This document shows, in pieces, positions 44,204 to 51,609 of a stretch of DNA of 51,609 bases. The translations under genes were made by a program, and so were the position numbers. The first letter of the stretch is position 1. Every line of letters starts with the position of its first letter. Source of the DNA: Ruminococcus sp. (GTDB taxonomy: Bacteria > Bacillota > Clostridia > Oscillospirales > Ruminococcaceae); contig JAGCYM010000104.1 of the NCBI GenBank assembly GCA_017960805.1, positions 1 to 51,609 on the forward strand. The letters are read 5' to 3'. The notes beneath the pieces are model-generated. The model searched no databases, was not told the origin of the DNA, and saw only the letters and a program-made list of their open reading frames with translations.

Positions 44204-44225
44204 CCTGCATTATAGTATATGCAGG
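44204..44225 (-). promoter_or_regulatory. Hairpin overlapping a ribosome binding site
   Basis: CCTGCAT (44204-44210) pairs with ATGCAGG (44219-44225). On the minus-strand transcript the 3' arm runs into the AGGAGG of the small gene starting at 44193, so it could limit translation. The loop holds TATAAT, so a promoter role is also possible. Confidence 0.35.
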
Positions 44226-44243
44226 AAGGGGACAAGTATCCGA

Positions 44244-44741
44244 TCAGCGGTTATTGATTTCTTCCGGGTTCATGTCATGCTTTGAGAGACGTTCCCATGC
44301 AACCTGCTCCCATTTTGTACCTGGCTTACCATAGTTGCAGTACGGATCGATAGAAAGGCCTCCGCGGGGAAGGAATTTTCCCCATACTTCAATGTATTTA
44401 GGCTCCATGAGCTTTATAAGATCATTCATTATGATGTTCACGCAGTCCTCGTGGAAGTCACCGTGGTTGCGGAAACTGAAGAGGTAAAGCTTGAGAGATT
44501 TGCTCTCTACCATTTTTACTGCGGGAACGTATGATATATATATCGTAGCGAAATCCGGCTGTCCTGTTATAGGACAGAGACTTGTGAATTCAGGACAGTT
44601 GAATTTGACAAAGTAATCTCTGTCTGGATGCTTGTTCGGGAAAGTTTCAAGTACTTCAGGGGAGTAGTCCTGTGAGTATTTTGTATTCTGATTTCCGAGG
44701 AGAGTGATGTCTCCTCTTTCTTTTTCAGTTCTTCCGGCCAT
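44244..44741 (-). CDS. queF: NADPH-dependent 7-cyano-7-deazaguanine (preQ0) reductase
   Basis: 165 residues, the short (B. subtilis-type) unimodular QueF. It reduces the nitrile of preQ0 to the amine preQ1. Thioimide-forming Cys56 ([10 protein letters not shown]) with Asp63, and the NADPH motif E-S-K-S-L-K-L-Y...S-F-R-N-H, are present. Last enzyme gene of the que operon, 1 bp after queC. Confidence 0.96.
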   Translation of the reverse strand: MAGRTEKERGDITLLGNQNTKYSQDYSPEVLETFPNKHPDRDYFVKFNCPEFTSLCPITGQPDFATIYISYVPAVKMVESKSLKLYLFSFRNHGDFHEDCVNIIMNDLIKLMEPKYIEVWGKFLPRGGLSIDPYCNYGKPGTKWEQVAWERLSKHDMNPEEINNR

Positions 44742-44742
44742 G

Positions 44743-45426
44743 TTATTCTCCTTTCAAAAGCGGATCGGTAACTCCGTTTGCCTCGAAAGCTGCAATTCTG
44801 TCACGGCAGGTTCCGCAGACTCCGCACGGACGATCTCCGCCTTCATAACAGCTCCATGTTAGTTCATACGGGACATTCAGCTCGAGTCCCTTTTTCACAA
44901 CATCCGCTTTGGTAAGTTTTACAAAAGGTGCTTCGATATGAAGCTGCTTACCGCTTCCAAGGTATATTGCTCTGTTCATAGCTTCATTGAATTCGTCGGA
45001 ACAATCCGGATATGCATTTCCCGCGGCATCGTCACTGTGAGCTCCATAGTAGATTATATCGCAGTCATTTGATAATGCGATGCTTGCTGCTGATGAAAGG
45101 AACAGACCATTTCTGAAAGGAACGTATGTGGAAACAGGTTTACCGTCAGTTTTCTTTAGCTGCTCCGCATAGCTTTCCTGCGGGATATCTCCGTTGCCTG
45201 TCAGCAAGGTACAGTCTGAATCAGAGAATATAAGTGCGAGATCGAGAGTGCGGAGTTCAACTCCGTAGTGAGCGGCGGTACGTTCTGCCGCCTTCATTTC
45301 CTTGTCGTGCTTCTGTCCATAGTATATGCAGAGAGCGAGTACATTTTCTGCTCCGTATTGATCAACAGCCATAGCGAGGCAGGTGGAGCTGTCGACGCCT
45401 CCGCTGAAAAGAACTAGTGCTTTCAT
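44743..45426 (-). CDS. queC: 7-cyano-7-deazaguanine synthase
   Basis: 227 residues. Converts 7-carboxy-7-deazaguanine to preQ0 using ATP and ammonia. PP-loop F-S-G-G-V-D-S-S (7-14) at the N-terminus and a zinc-binding Cys cluster near the C-terminus ([15 protein letters not shown]). Lies 36 bp after folE in the que operon. Confidence 0.96.
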   Translation of the reverse strand: MKALVLFSGGVDSSTCLAMAVDQYGAENVLALCIYYGQKHDKEMKAAERTAAHYGVELRTLDLALIFSDSDCTLLTGNGDIPQESYAEQLKKTDGKPVSTYVPFRNGLFLSSAASIALSNDCDIIYYGAHSDDAAGNAYPDCSDEFNEAMNRAIYLGSGKQLHIEAPFVKLTKADVVKKGLELNVPYELTWSCYEGGDRPCGVCGTCRDRIAAFEANGVTDPLLKGE

Positions 45427-45462
45427 TTTTTGAAACTCCTGTTTATGATTATGATCTTGTTA

Positions 45463-46023
45463 TTAATCGAGAAGTTCCTGAAGATCTTTTCTTGTCTTGA
45501 ACTCTCCGGTGTATGTTCTTGTTTCAGTTCGTGCTGAGGGATTACGTATACCTCTTGCAGTCATGCAGCTGTGTGAACCGACGATCTTGACTCCGACATC
45601 TGGAGTACCTGCTGCTTCAGAAATGATCTCCGCAATATCTCTGCCGAGTTTTTCCTGTAACTGAAGGCGCTTGGCAGCCATGTCGCAGATACGTGCTATC
45701 TTGCTTAGTCCCAGGACTTTACCGTGAGGTATGTATGCAACATTTACATACATGTCATACATAAGGGCAAAGTGGTGTTCACAGAAGCTGAATACAGAAA
45801 TATCTTTCATTACAACTGCTTCTGAAGCACCGTTATCTTCTGTGGTGAAAGCCTTTTCAAACATATCAGCTATGTCGTGGTTGCTGTACTGAATTCCTTC
45901 CAGCATTTCCTCGAGCATTCCTGCAACTCGCTGAGGAGTTTCCTTAAGGCCTTCTCTTTCAGGATCTTCACCGATCGCTTCCAAAATGCCACGAACGTGA
46001 TATTCAATTGCTTCTTTGTTCAT
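45463..46023 (-). CDS. folE: GTP cyclohydrolase I
   Basis: 186 residues. Makes 7,8-dihydroneopterin triphosphate from GTP. Zinc ligands in F-C-E-H-H and H-S-C-M-T-A-R-G are present, and the length fits type I enzymes. Placed between queE and queC, so it supplies queuosine synthesis here rather than, or in addition to, folate. It begins 2 bp after queE. Confidence 0.96.
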   Translation of the reverse strand: MNKEAIEYHVRGILEAIGEDPEREGLKETPQRVAGMLEEMLEGIQYSNHDIADMFEKAFTTEDNGASEAVVMKDISVFSFCEHHFALMYDMYVNVAYIPHGKVLGLSKIARICDMAAKRLQLQEKLGRDIAEIISEAAGTPDVGVKIVGSHSCMTARGIRNPSARTETRTYTGEFKTRKDLQELLD

Positions 46024-46025
46024 AA

Positions 46026-46688
46026 TTATACCCCTTTCTCTTCGGGATCCCAGATAAATTTATGCAGCTGAAGCTGTAATCTGACTCCGTTCATTTTCCT
46101 TCTTATCATGAAATCAACTATCTCTTTCGGATCGATACTTCCGAAAACAGGACTGATATATACCCTGCACTTTTCAGTCAGAGAGAATTTTTCTATTATC
46201 TCAGCGGCTTTCTCGAGGTCTTCTTCTGTTCCGGAAACAAACTTGACTGCATCGCATTCCTTAAGGTAATCATAGTTTTCAGTGAGCATAGCACTTTCCA
46301 TGCCGCTGGACGGGAGTTTGTAATCAAGCGTGAAAGCAGGACGATGTGGTTTACTGTTTAGTTCAGCTATAGAAATGCTTCCGTTAGTCTCTATCTCGAC
46401 ATTGCATCCTATCTTCTTCAGTCCTTCGATGATCTCATATATTCCATCCTGAAGAAGCGGTTCTCCTCCTGTAAGGGTCACATCTGTTATGCCTGTGTCT
46501 GAGACATATGATACGATCTGCTGTGTTGTCAGCATTTCCGCAGAACACTCAGAGGTGTTTGCCCATTTTGTATCACAGTAGCTGCAGTTAAGGTTGCAGC
46601 CCCGGAAACGTATGAAGACAGCCGGTTCTCCCGCGCGGATGCTCTCACCGTTTATGCTTACGAATTTTTCTGCTACAGGGAATATCAT
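46026..46688 (-). CDS. queE: 7-carboxy-7-deazaguanine synthase (radical SAM)
   Basis: 220 residues. Radical-SAM ring contraction of 6-carboxytetrahydropterin to CDG. The cluster motif is the canonical C-x3-C-x2-C (Cys31, 35, 38; G-C-N-L-N-C-S-Y-C-D). T-L-T-G-G-E-P-L follows. It overlaps queD by 4 bp. Confidence 0.95.
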   Translation of the reverse strand: MIFPVAEKFVSINGESIRAGEPAVFIRFRGCNLNCSYCDTKWANTSECSAEMLTTQQIVSYVSDTGITDVTLTGGEPLLQDGIYEIIEGLKKIGCNVEIETNGSISIAELNSKPHRPAFTLDYKLPSSGMESAMLTENYDYLKECDAVKFVSGTEEDLEKAAEIIEKFSLTEKCRVYISPVFGSIDPKEIVDFMIRRKMNGVRLQLQLHKFIWDPEEKGV

Positions 46689-47110
46689 CTTTCCACCTCA
46701 TAAACTGCACAGTTATCAGGTGTTTCATAAACTGTTACTGAGGTGACAGGAAGCTCCTGTGCTGTGAGCTTTCCGCAGAAAAAGCAGGCGAAGTTTTCAG
46801 CTGTAGGTCTGAAAGGAACTTCAATAAGTCGGAATTGTTCTTCATTCAGCGCTTCAATGGTAGCAGGTCTGAGCGAACCGCTCTCATATATCAGAGCGTG
46901 ATCGAAGTCATCTGCAAGAGAACGAACCGCTTTTTTGAGATCACCGAAATCGATGATCATTCCTCGCTTTTCACCATCCGTGATTAATTCTGCACTCTCG
47001 ATCTCTACCTCTATCTTCCAGCGATGTCCGTGTATATTTGCACATTTGCCGTTATAGCCTGAGAGAAAGTGCGCACTGTCAAATGCGGCTGATGTTTTCA
47101 GTCTGTACAT
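46685..47110 (-). CDS. queD: 6-carboxytetrahydropterin synthase
   Basis: 141 residues from the ATG with AGGGGTGA at proper distance; a TTG 6 bases upstream is the alternative. Converts dihydroneopterin triphosphate to 6-carboxytetrahydropterin. Catalytic Cys and zinc His in K-C-A-N-I-H-G-H, with a further zinc His in S-A-H-F near residue 14. First gene of the riboswitch-controlled operon. Confidence 0.95.
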   Translation of the reverse strand: MYRLKTSAAFDSAHFLSGYNGKCANIHGHRWKIEVEIESAELITDGEKRGMIIDFGDLKKAVRSLADDFDHALIYESGSLRPATIEALNEEQFRLIEVPFRPTAENFACFFCGKLTAQELPVTSVTVYETPDNCAVYEVER

Positions 47111-47161
47111 TTTCAAATCACCCCTGATTATCAGTCTGAAATCTCTTGATCATTACCTAAC

Positions 47162-47194
47162 AAAAAAAATACGCCTACGTGAAAGCAGGCGTAT
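47162..47194 (-). terminator. queD: Leader attenuator terminator upstream of queD
   Basis: On the minus strand ATACGCCTGC and GTAGGCGTAT form a ~10-bp stem (one wobble) with loop TTTCAC, followed by about eight U. It is located between the preQ1 aptamer and queD and would stop transcription when formed. An alternative pairing of the aptamer 3' end (CAGGGCAGTCC, ~47251-47240) with GGATACGCCTG would disrupt it, giving an antiterminator. Confidence 0.85.
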
Positions 47195-47241
47195 CCTAAT
47201 ATCATTATCAGCGCATAGTTAGACGCAAAAACGAATATGGA

Positions 47242-47288
47242 CTGCCCTGGTTTTGTTTAACGACAGGATGGCGCAAACGAACTGTCGG
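47242..47288 (-). ncRNA. preQ1-I riboswitch aptamer
   Basis: On the minus strand P1 CGACAG (47287-47282) pairs with CTGTCG (47266-47261). The loop begins UUC as in the class consensus and holds C-rich bases. The A-rich tail UUAAACAAAACCAGGG (47260 onward) closely follows the preQ1-I tail UUAACAAAACAAGG. The position between promoter and attenuator, ahead of five preQ1-synthesis genes, fits exactly. Binding of preQ1 would form the P2 pseudoknot, free the terminator and shut the operon off. Confidence 0.82.
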
Positions 47289-47293
47289 ATAAT

Positions 47294-47322
47294 ATTATAC
47301 CAGTTTGTCCATAAAATGTCAA
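47294..47322 (-). promoter_or_regulatory. Sigma-A promoter of the queuosine operon
   Basis: Minus-strand TTGACA (47322-47317), 17-bp spacer, TATAAT (47299-47294): a perfect consensus promoter. Transcription should begin near 47287, so the aptamer lies at the very 5' end of the RNA. Confidence 0.88.
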
Positions 47323-47361
47323 TACCTGAAATTCCTATAAGAACAGGCATCAACCGAAGCA

Positions 47362-48441
47362 TCAACCGAAAGCTGAATCACTGTATACAAGATATGAGGG
47401 GATTTCAGCACAGTCAGGGAAGTAGAAGCCCTCTATTATGGAATCACGTACATTGTATATCACAGTAACCTCGTGGGTTCCTGCAGTGATGGTCTGGTAT
47501 ATGATGCCATCCTTTGCCGAGTACGAGGGTTTTACCCAGACGCCGTACTGACCGATGAGCAGATCAGTTATCTTGTTTCCAGCCATTACAGAGTAGTTCT
47601 GACTGGTTATAAGGTCTTCAAAGGCTAATTGTGACAGCCAGAAGTTATACAACTGGTTTTCTGAAATTCCGAATTTAGTATTAATATATTGTGAGTATGA
47701 ATTATATTTGTTTTCTGTATAATGGAGTACACTTGCAGCATCACCAAGCTGTTCAATTCGGACTTGTTCAGCCATTATATTCCCGAGTTCATTTAATTCC
47801 GGATTGTTTTCCTGAGGTCTGTCATAATAATATGCATCTTTTCCATAACTGCTCTTGAAATCTGTGATCTGGTAGTAGCTATCTGAAATGTTTGGATAGA
47901 ATTCATCTGAGAAATTATTAAGCCTGTCCAGTCCGTTGTTCATTTCAGTACCGCTGAGCTGCTTATTATCTCCGTTATAGAATCTTATATATGCAATACT
48001 CATGTCATTTGTCCAGACTATACAGTCTAGGAATCGGGTCTGTTTTTTAGAGTTGATATACTGCCATTTTTCAACATATACATATCCGGTTTTGTCAAAT
48101 CGGAGGGCTTTGTCAAGTTCCTGTCCTGCAGGCTGGACTATAGCAGTTTTTTCATTCTGACTTGACATGGCTGTTATCATTGCTGCAGTCATCACCCGAA
48201 CTTCGGTGTTCTCATTTGCACTGTTGTACTGGGACTTTTTAACGACAAGTGACATAGGAGAGAACTGCTCATTTTCTTCTTTCAGGTAAACCGCATTTGT
48301 GTTCGAACGGTCACGTGCTACAACAACCTGTTCAGCAGTTTCATCCGGAAGGAAGTGGCCGATTATATCTGCACCGTAAAATCCCAGAGCGAGTATCATA
48401 GCGGTGAGGATCACAAAGATGAAATTGCGTTTCACAGACAT
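47362..48441 (-). CDS. Membrane-anchored two-component accessory protein (YycH/YycI-like by context)
   Basis: 359 residues: short cytosolic start, one TM (~8-27), then a long extracytoplasmic domain rich in Tyr and Asn. No family is recognised by sequence. The start lies inside the end of the sensor-kinase gene (10-bp overlap), and the order regulator, kinase, membrane-anchored protein is that of WalRK-YycH/YycI loci, where such proteins restrain the kinase. A similar role is inferred, not shown. Confidence 0.6.
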   Translation of the reverse strand: MSVKRNFIFVILTAMILALGFYGADIIGHFLPDETAEQVVVARDRSNTNAVYLKEENEQFSPMSLVVKKSQYNSANENTEVRVMTAAMITAMSSQNEKTAIVQPAGQELDKALRFDKTGYVYVEKWQYINSKKQTRFLDCIVWTNDMSIAYIRFYNGDNKQLSGTEMNNGLDRLNNFSDEFYPNISDSYYQITDFKSSYGKDAYYYDRPQENNPELNELGNIMAEQVRIEQLGDAASVLHYTENKYNSYSQYINTKFGISENQLYNFWLSQLAFEDLITSQNYSVMAGNKITDLLIGQYGVWVKPSYSAKDGIIYQTITAGTHEVTVIYNVRDSIIEGFYFPDCAEIPSYLVYSDSAFG

Positions 48442-49874
48442 TCCTCCCCTGGTATAGTGATAAATACGGTAGTGCCTTCATTCGGATGACTGTCTATTTC
48501 TACCTTAGCAGAATGCAGATTAGCGATCTTCTGGCAGAGCGCAAGACCAAGACCGGCACCGCCGGCTTTTCTGCTTCGTGACTTGTCAGCCATAAAGAAC
48601 GGTTCGAATGCCTTCTTTACGACTTCAGGTGTCATGCCTATACCATGGTCAGTTATGGCAATTACGGCATCACCTTCATACATAGCTGCATTTAGCTCGA
48701 CAGTCTCACCCTTCGGTGAAGCTTTTACGGCATTTTCGATTATATTGTACAGAAGAGATTTGAAGAGCTCTTCATCCGCTGAAATAGTAATATCCTGTGA
48801 CATACACTCGAGCCGTACATCGTTCTTGGCAAGGAGCGGGACAAGCGCAGTTTTGGTTTCACTGATCATTGACTGCAGGCTCACAGGGCGCTTTTCAATT
48901 TCTGTGCCGTTCATAGCAACAATGCCCATCAGTTTTCCGGAGAGTGAACGAAGTCTTTTGGTTTCCTCTACGATAACACCTGCATATTCGATACGTTCAT
49001 TGTCATCAACATGTTTCTTGATACGTAATATATCAGCAAATCCGAGTATTGATGTTAATGGTGTTTTCATCTCGTGTGAGAGGTTAGCTATAAATGTCTG
49101 ACGATCCTCGGCAATTTTTTCAAGACGGGTCGCATTTGTCTGGATAGAGTCTGCCATTACGTTCATGTTTTTGGCGAGTTCACGGAATTCCTGACTTCCG
49201 TGTTCACGGATCCTTATTCGGTAATTTCCGTCGGCGATAGTCTTTGTATAGACATTTAGCCTGCTCAGCGGGCTGAGCATGAGAAGGACTGTGATAAGCA
49301 GCACAAAGGAGATAGCTCCCGCGGAGATAACGCTTACCTTTCTTACGAAGTCAGTCTGTTTCTTCTTCATCGCATAGATTTCCGAGATATCCATAGCGGT
49401 TACTACGCTGTAGCTCATGCCTTCGGTCGTTATAGCAGAGCCTACAGCCATTTTATATCCGTTACTGGTATTGTAGACTGAAACGTAATAATTATCTTTT
49501 GACTGGTCGATATTTTCTATGAATCCGCTCTGTGTTAACTTGCTGAGCAGTTCTTGCATACCATTTACAGCGATGACGGTGCCTGAACTGTCAAACACGG
49601 CTGAATCGCGCATACGTCCGCTGCCTTCTACTACATCAGTGGCAATATGACGTATGTCATTTGGGGTGAGAGCTATTTTTTCGTTTGCGAGCTTTGCGTA
49701 TACGACAGCGTTCGAGAACGATGCCTCATAGAATTCGTGTTCATATATCGCATGCGTCTGCTCTCTCTCAAGGAGCAGGCGGTGACTGTTGTTGAGAAGC
49801 GTTACGGATATGATATTTACCGCGGCTATTATCAGAAACAGTGAGCTCAGGAAAATCTTTTGCCAGAGCTTCAT
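48432..49874 (-). CDS. Two-component sensor histidine kinase with HAMP (third system)
   Basis: 480 residues: TM1 ~7-27, extracellular sensor ~30-180 (Cache-like, with D-S-S-G-T-V-I-A-V-N), TM2 ~183-205, HAMP ~205-260, HisKA with L-S-H-E-M-K-T-P-L, HATPase with N-box I-I-E-N-A-V and G-box G-G-A-G-L-G-L. Overlaps its regulator by 4 bp and its accessory gene by 10 bp. Confidence 0.92.
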   Translation of the reverse strand: MKLWQKIFLSSLFLIIAAVNIISVTLLNNSHRLLLEREQTHAIYEHEFYEASFSNAVVYAKLANEKIALTPNDIRHIATDVVEGSGRMRDSAVFDSSGTVIAVNGMQELLSKLTQSGFIENIDQSKDNYYVSVYNTSNGYKMAVGSAITTEGMSYSVVTAMDISEIYAMKKKQTDFVRKVSVISAGAISFVLLITVLLMLSPLSRLNVYTKTIADGNYRIRIREHGSQEFRELAKNMNVMADSIQTNATRLEKIAEDRQTFIANLSHEMKTPLTSILGFADILRIKKHVDDNERIEYAGVIVEETKRLRSLSGKLMGIVAMNGTEIEKRPVSLQSMISETKTALVPLLAKNDVRLECMSQDITISADEELFKSLLYNIIENAVKASPKGETVELNAAMYEGDAVIAITDHGIGMTPEVVKKAFEPFFMADKSRSRKAGGAGLGLALCQKIANLHSAKVEIDSHPNEGTTVFITIPGEECL

Positions 49875-50536
49875 CTGTTATCACGGCTCTCAAGGCGGTA
49901 TCCGAGTTTAGGAATGGTGATCAGATAATCCTTCAGACCAAGCTTGCGGCGTACCTGCTGAACGTGGATATCAACAGAACGGCTCTCGCCTCCGAATTCA
50001 AAACCCCAGACACTTGACAGGAGCTGTTCACGCGATACAGCGATGTTCTGGTGCTGAAGAAAATATACTATGACATCAAATTCTTTGGGAGTGAGCTGAA
50101 CATGCTGCCCTTTCAGGGTTATTTCGTGTCTGTCAATATTTACAGTGATATCACCGTATGTGATAGTATCCTGTGTTTTATTTGAGCGACGGAGCACCAC
50201 ATCAATGCGCGCGAGAAGCTCAAGAGCCTCAAAAGGTTTTACTATATAGTCCTCGGCTCCAAGACGCAGTCCTTTGACCTTGTCAGATACTTCCTGCATA
50301 GCAGTAAGGAAGATGACTGGTGTGCCGCAGCCTTTTATGGCTTCCATAACCTCGAATCCATTCATCTCAGGAAGCATGATATCAAGTAGTATAAGGTCGT
50401 ATCCGCCCTTCAGAGCTTCTTCTGCGCCAGATCGTCCGTCATACCGGCATGTACCGTTATAATCGACCATGCTGAGTGCGGCGGTTATCATCTTTGCGAT
50501 GTTTTCATCGTCCTCAATTATAAGAATATTGATCAT
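49871..50536 (-). CDS. OmpR/PhoB-family response regulator (third system)
   Basis: 221 residues. Receiver with I-E-D-D-E-N, phospho-acceptor Asp in I-L-L-D-I-M-L-P, Lys in V-K-P-F-E; winged-helix output with L-T-P-K-E-F-D-V-I and H-V-Q-Q-V-R-R-K. First gene of a three-gene operon, transcribed away from the C39-like lipoprotein. Confidence 0.93.
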   Translation of the reverse strand: MINILIIEDDENIAKMITAALSMVDYNGTCRYDGRSGAEEALKGGYDLILLDIMLPEMNGFEVMEAIKGCGTPVIFLTAMQEVSDKVKGLRLGAEDYIVKPFEALELLARIDVVLRRSNKTQDTITYGDITVNIDRHEITLKGQHVQLTPKEFDVIVYFLQHQNIAVSREQLLSSVWGFEFGGESRSVDIHVQQVRRKLGLKDYLITIPKLGYRLESRDNR

Positions 50537-50561
50537 ATCTAATCCTCACAATGTGGAAATT

Positions 50562-50627
50562 TCGGAAAATGGGTTGACATTTCCGAGAAAATGTTGAATA
50601 ATAGTAGAGATGTGCATTTGTTGTCAA
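50562..50627. promoter_or_regulatory. Overlapping divergent promoters with a possible operator
   Basis: Plus strand: TTGACA (50574-50579), 17 bp, AATAAT (50597-50602). Minus strand: TTGACA (50627-50622), 18 bp, TATTAT (50603-50598). The two -10 boxes lie on top of each other, so only one polymerase can bind at a time. An imperfect inverted repeat (TCGGAAAATG 50562-50571, CATTTCCGA 50578-50586) covers the plus-strand -35. These serve the lipoprotein gene and the third two-component operon. Confidence 0.6.
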
Positions 50628-50719
50628 TTATTATTGTAACAGCAGAAAGTACAGATGTCAAAGGAAAAAGCATTTTTTTGCAAATTTTTTGCATTCGCCT
50701 AAGAGAGGAGGGGATGGAA

Positions 50720-51609
50720 ATGAAAAGAATAGCAGTTGCGCTGATTGCTGCTCTGACACTCTGTTCGTGCAGTCTTGAAGAAGATGAACTGTTACCTACT
50801 GAGTATTTGGATGAAACTGAAGCATCAACCACGCAGACTTTTGTTTTCACAGGATTGCCAGATATTCCGTCTCTTCATGCTGATACAAAGACTGAGTCTA
50901 CCGATGGATCATCAGAGTCTGAACCGGCTTCTGCTCCTGAGGAAGAAACTTCTGAAGTTCAACCTGCATCTGAAGCTCGTGAAACGTCAGAAATTCCGAA
51001 GTCTTCAGAAACTCCTCCTGAGGGTGTACGTTGTATAGAAGCACCATATATTTCACAGGACGGAAGTCCTGCGGGGTGTGAGCTTGTTTGTGCGTCGATG
51101 CTTCTTGCCTACTATGATTTCTACATTACCTCAGATGAACTTATAAGCGAAGGATATATCGATAACGTGCCTGTTGATACATATACTGATCCTGAACGCG
51201 GAGTTGTGATGTTCAGCGGAGATCCTAATGAAGCTTTTATCGGTGACCCTCATACTCCTTATGGATATGGATGCTTCAGCGGAGCTATCCGCTCAGCACT
51301 GCGAAAGTATCTTGATAATGAATTCTTTGATGCTGTAGATATCAGCGGTATTTCATTGAAGGATCTTTGTATGGAATACATAGACTGTGGAGAGCCTGTA
51401 TTGATATGGGCCAGCGTTGACATGGAACCTCTGGTCACTGACGATGCAAATATCTGGGAGATCAGAGAAACCGGAGAAATGGTCAGCTGGAAGTCAAATG
51501 AACACTGTTTGCTTCTTGTAGGTTATAATGATGAGAACTACTGTTTCCATGATCCGCTGAGAGGAGCATATACTCTTTATCCTCGCGAAGTGGCTGAATC
51601 ACGTTACCG
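50720..51609 (+). CDS. Lipoprotein with a C39-like cysteine peptidase domain (partial)
   Basis: At least 296 residues, open at the right edge. Lipoprotein signal with lipid-attachment Cys (T-L-C-S-C-S), then an acidic Ser/Glu/Pro-rich linker (~20-95), then a Peptidase_C39_2-type domain: D-G-S-P-A-G-C-E-L-V-C-A-S-M with the nucleophile Cys, and N-E-H-C-L-L-L-V-G-Y with the catalytic His. The domain would act outside the membrane, cleaving an unknown peptide or amide. Second ATG (50720) preferred, with AGAGGAGGGG in front. Divergent from and sharing a promoter region with the third two-component system, which may regulate it. Confidence 0.85.
   Translation, partial: MKRIAVALIAALTLCSCSLEEDELLPTEYLDETEASTTQTFVFTGLPDIPSLHADTKTESTDGSSESEPASAPEEETSEVQPASEARETSEIPKSSETPPEGVRCIEAPYISQDGSPAGCELVCASMLLAYYDFYITSDELISEGYIDNVPVDTYTDPERGVVMFSGDPNEAFIGDPHTPYGYGCFSGAIRSALRKYLDNEFFDAVDISGISLKDLCMEYIDCGEPVLIWASVDMEPLVTDDANIWEIRETGEMVSWKSNEHCLLLVGYNDENYCFHDPLRGAYTLYPREVAESRY

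Overview
The window reads as a chromosomal segment of a Gram-positive, low-to-moderate-GC anaerobic gut or rumen Firmicute, most likely a Ruminococcus-type member of the Oscillospiraceae. The clues are a type I dockerin on a predicted polysaccharide lyase (38.2-40.3 kb), several sortase-anchored proteins with Ser/Thr-rich C-terminal linkers, strong AGGAGG ribosome binding sites, a peptide or amino-acid uptake system with multiple binding domains on one chain, and many two-component systems. No rRNA, tRNA, CRISPR array or intact transposon was seen.

Layout. 0-10.5 kb (minus strand): the 3' end of an unknown gene and its terminator, a MTA/SAH nucleosidase, a sortase-anchored GH3 hexosaminidase, an LPQTG-anchored repeat protein, then an operon made of a giant binding-protein/permease fusion, its ATPase (with an extra C-terminal domain) and an alpha/beta hydrolase. 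10.8-25.9 kb (plus strand): a perfect sigma-A promoter starts a long collinear run: STAS antagonist, RsbW-like kinase, two small paralogous proteins lying inside a decayed tandem duplication, a Cache-HAMP-SpoIIE phosphatase, a CstA transporter, a DPD/PreA-like Fe-S flavoprotein, a flavodoxin-fold reductase, a STAS-phosphotransferase fusion, a coiled-coil FtsX permease with a GAF-ABC ATPase, and a sortase-anchored DUF3089 protein. 25.9-29.4 kb: mobile-element-like debris around an HD-phosphotransferase fusion and two VOC proteins.

29.4-37.2 kb (minus strand): a DUF4097 lipoprotein, anti-sigma factor and ECF sigma factor with a self-type ECF promoter, then a permease-ATPase-regulator-kinase (Bce/Mac-like) module. 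37.3-43 kb: a GH25 lysozyme, the dockerin-bearing lyase and a second two-component system. 43.1-47.3 kb: a membrane-anchored protein with possible bilin-reductase-like features, a small YdeI-tail protein, and the queuosine precursor operon queD-queE-folE-queC-queF under a preQ1-I riboswitch with an attenuator. 47.4-51.6 kb: a third two-component system with a membrane accessory protein, and a divergent C39-like lipoprotein that runs off the window.

The most system-like feature is 10.8-24.6 kb. It holds every part of a phosphorylation-controlled partner switch (a sensor phosphatase, a kinase and two STAS proteins), but no sigma factor lies next to it. One of the STAS domains is fused to an aminoglycoside-phosphotransferase-like kinase. 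A close relative of that kinase domain recurs at 26.5 kb fused to a RelA/SpoT-like HD domain. This suggests a kinase family controlled by interchangeable signalling domains. A degenerate RsbW-like domain on the amino-acid transporter ATPase immediately upstream may belong to the same theme. These links are inferred from architecture and proximity only.
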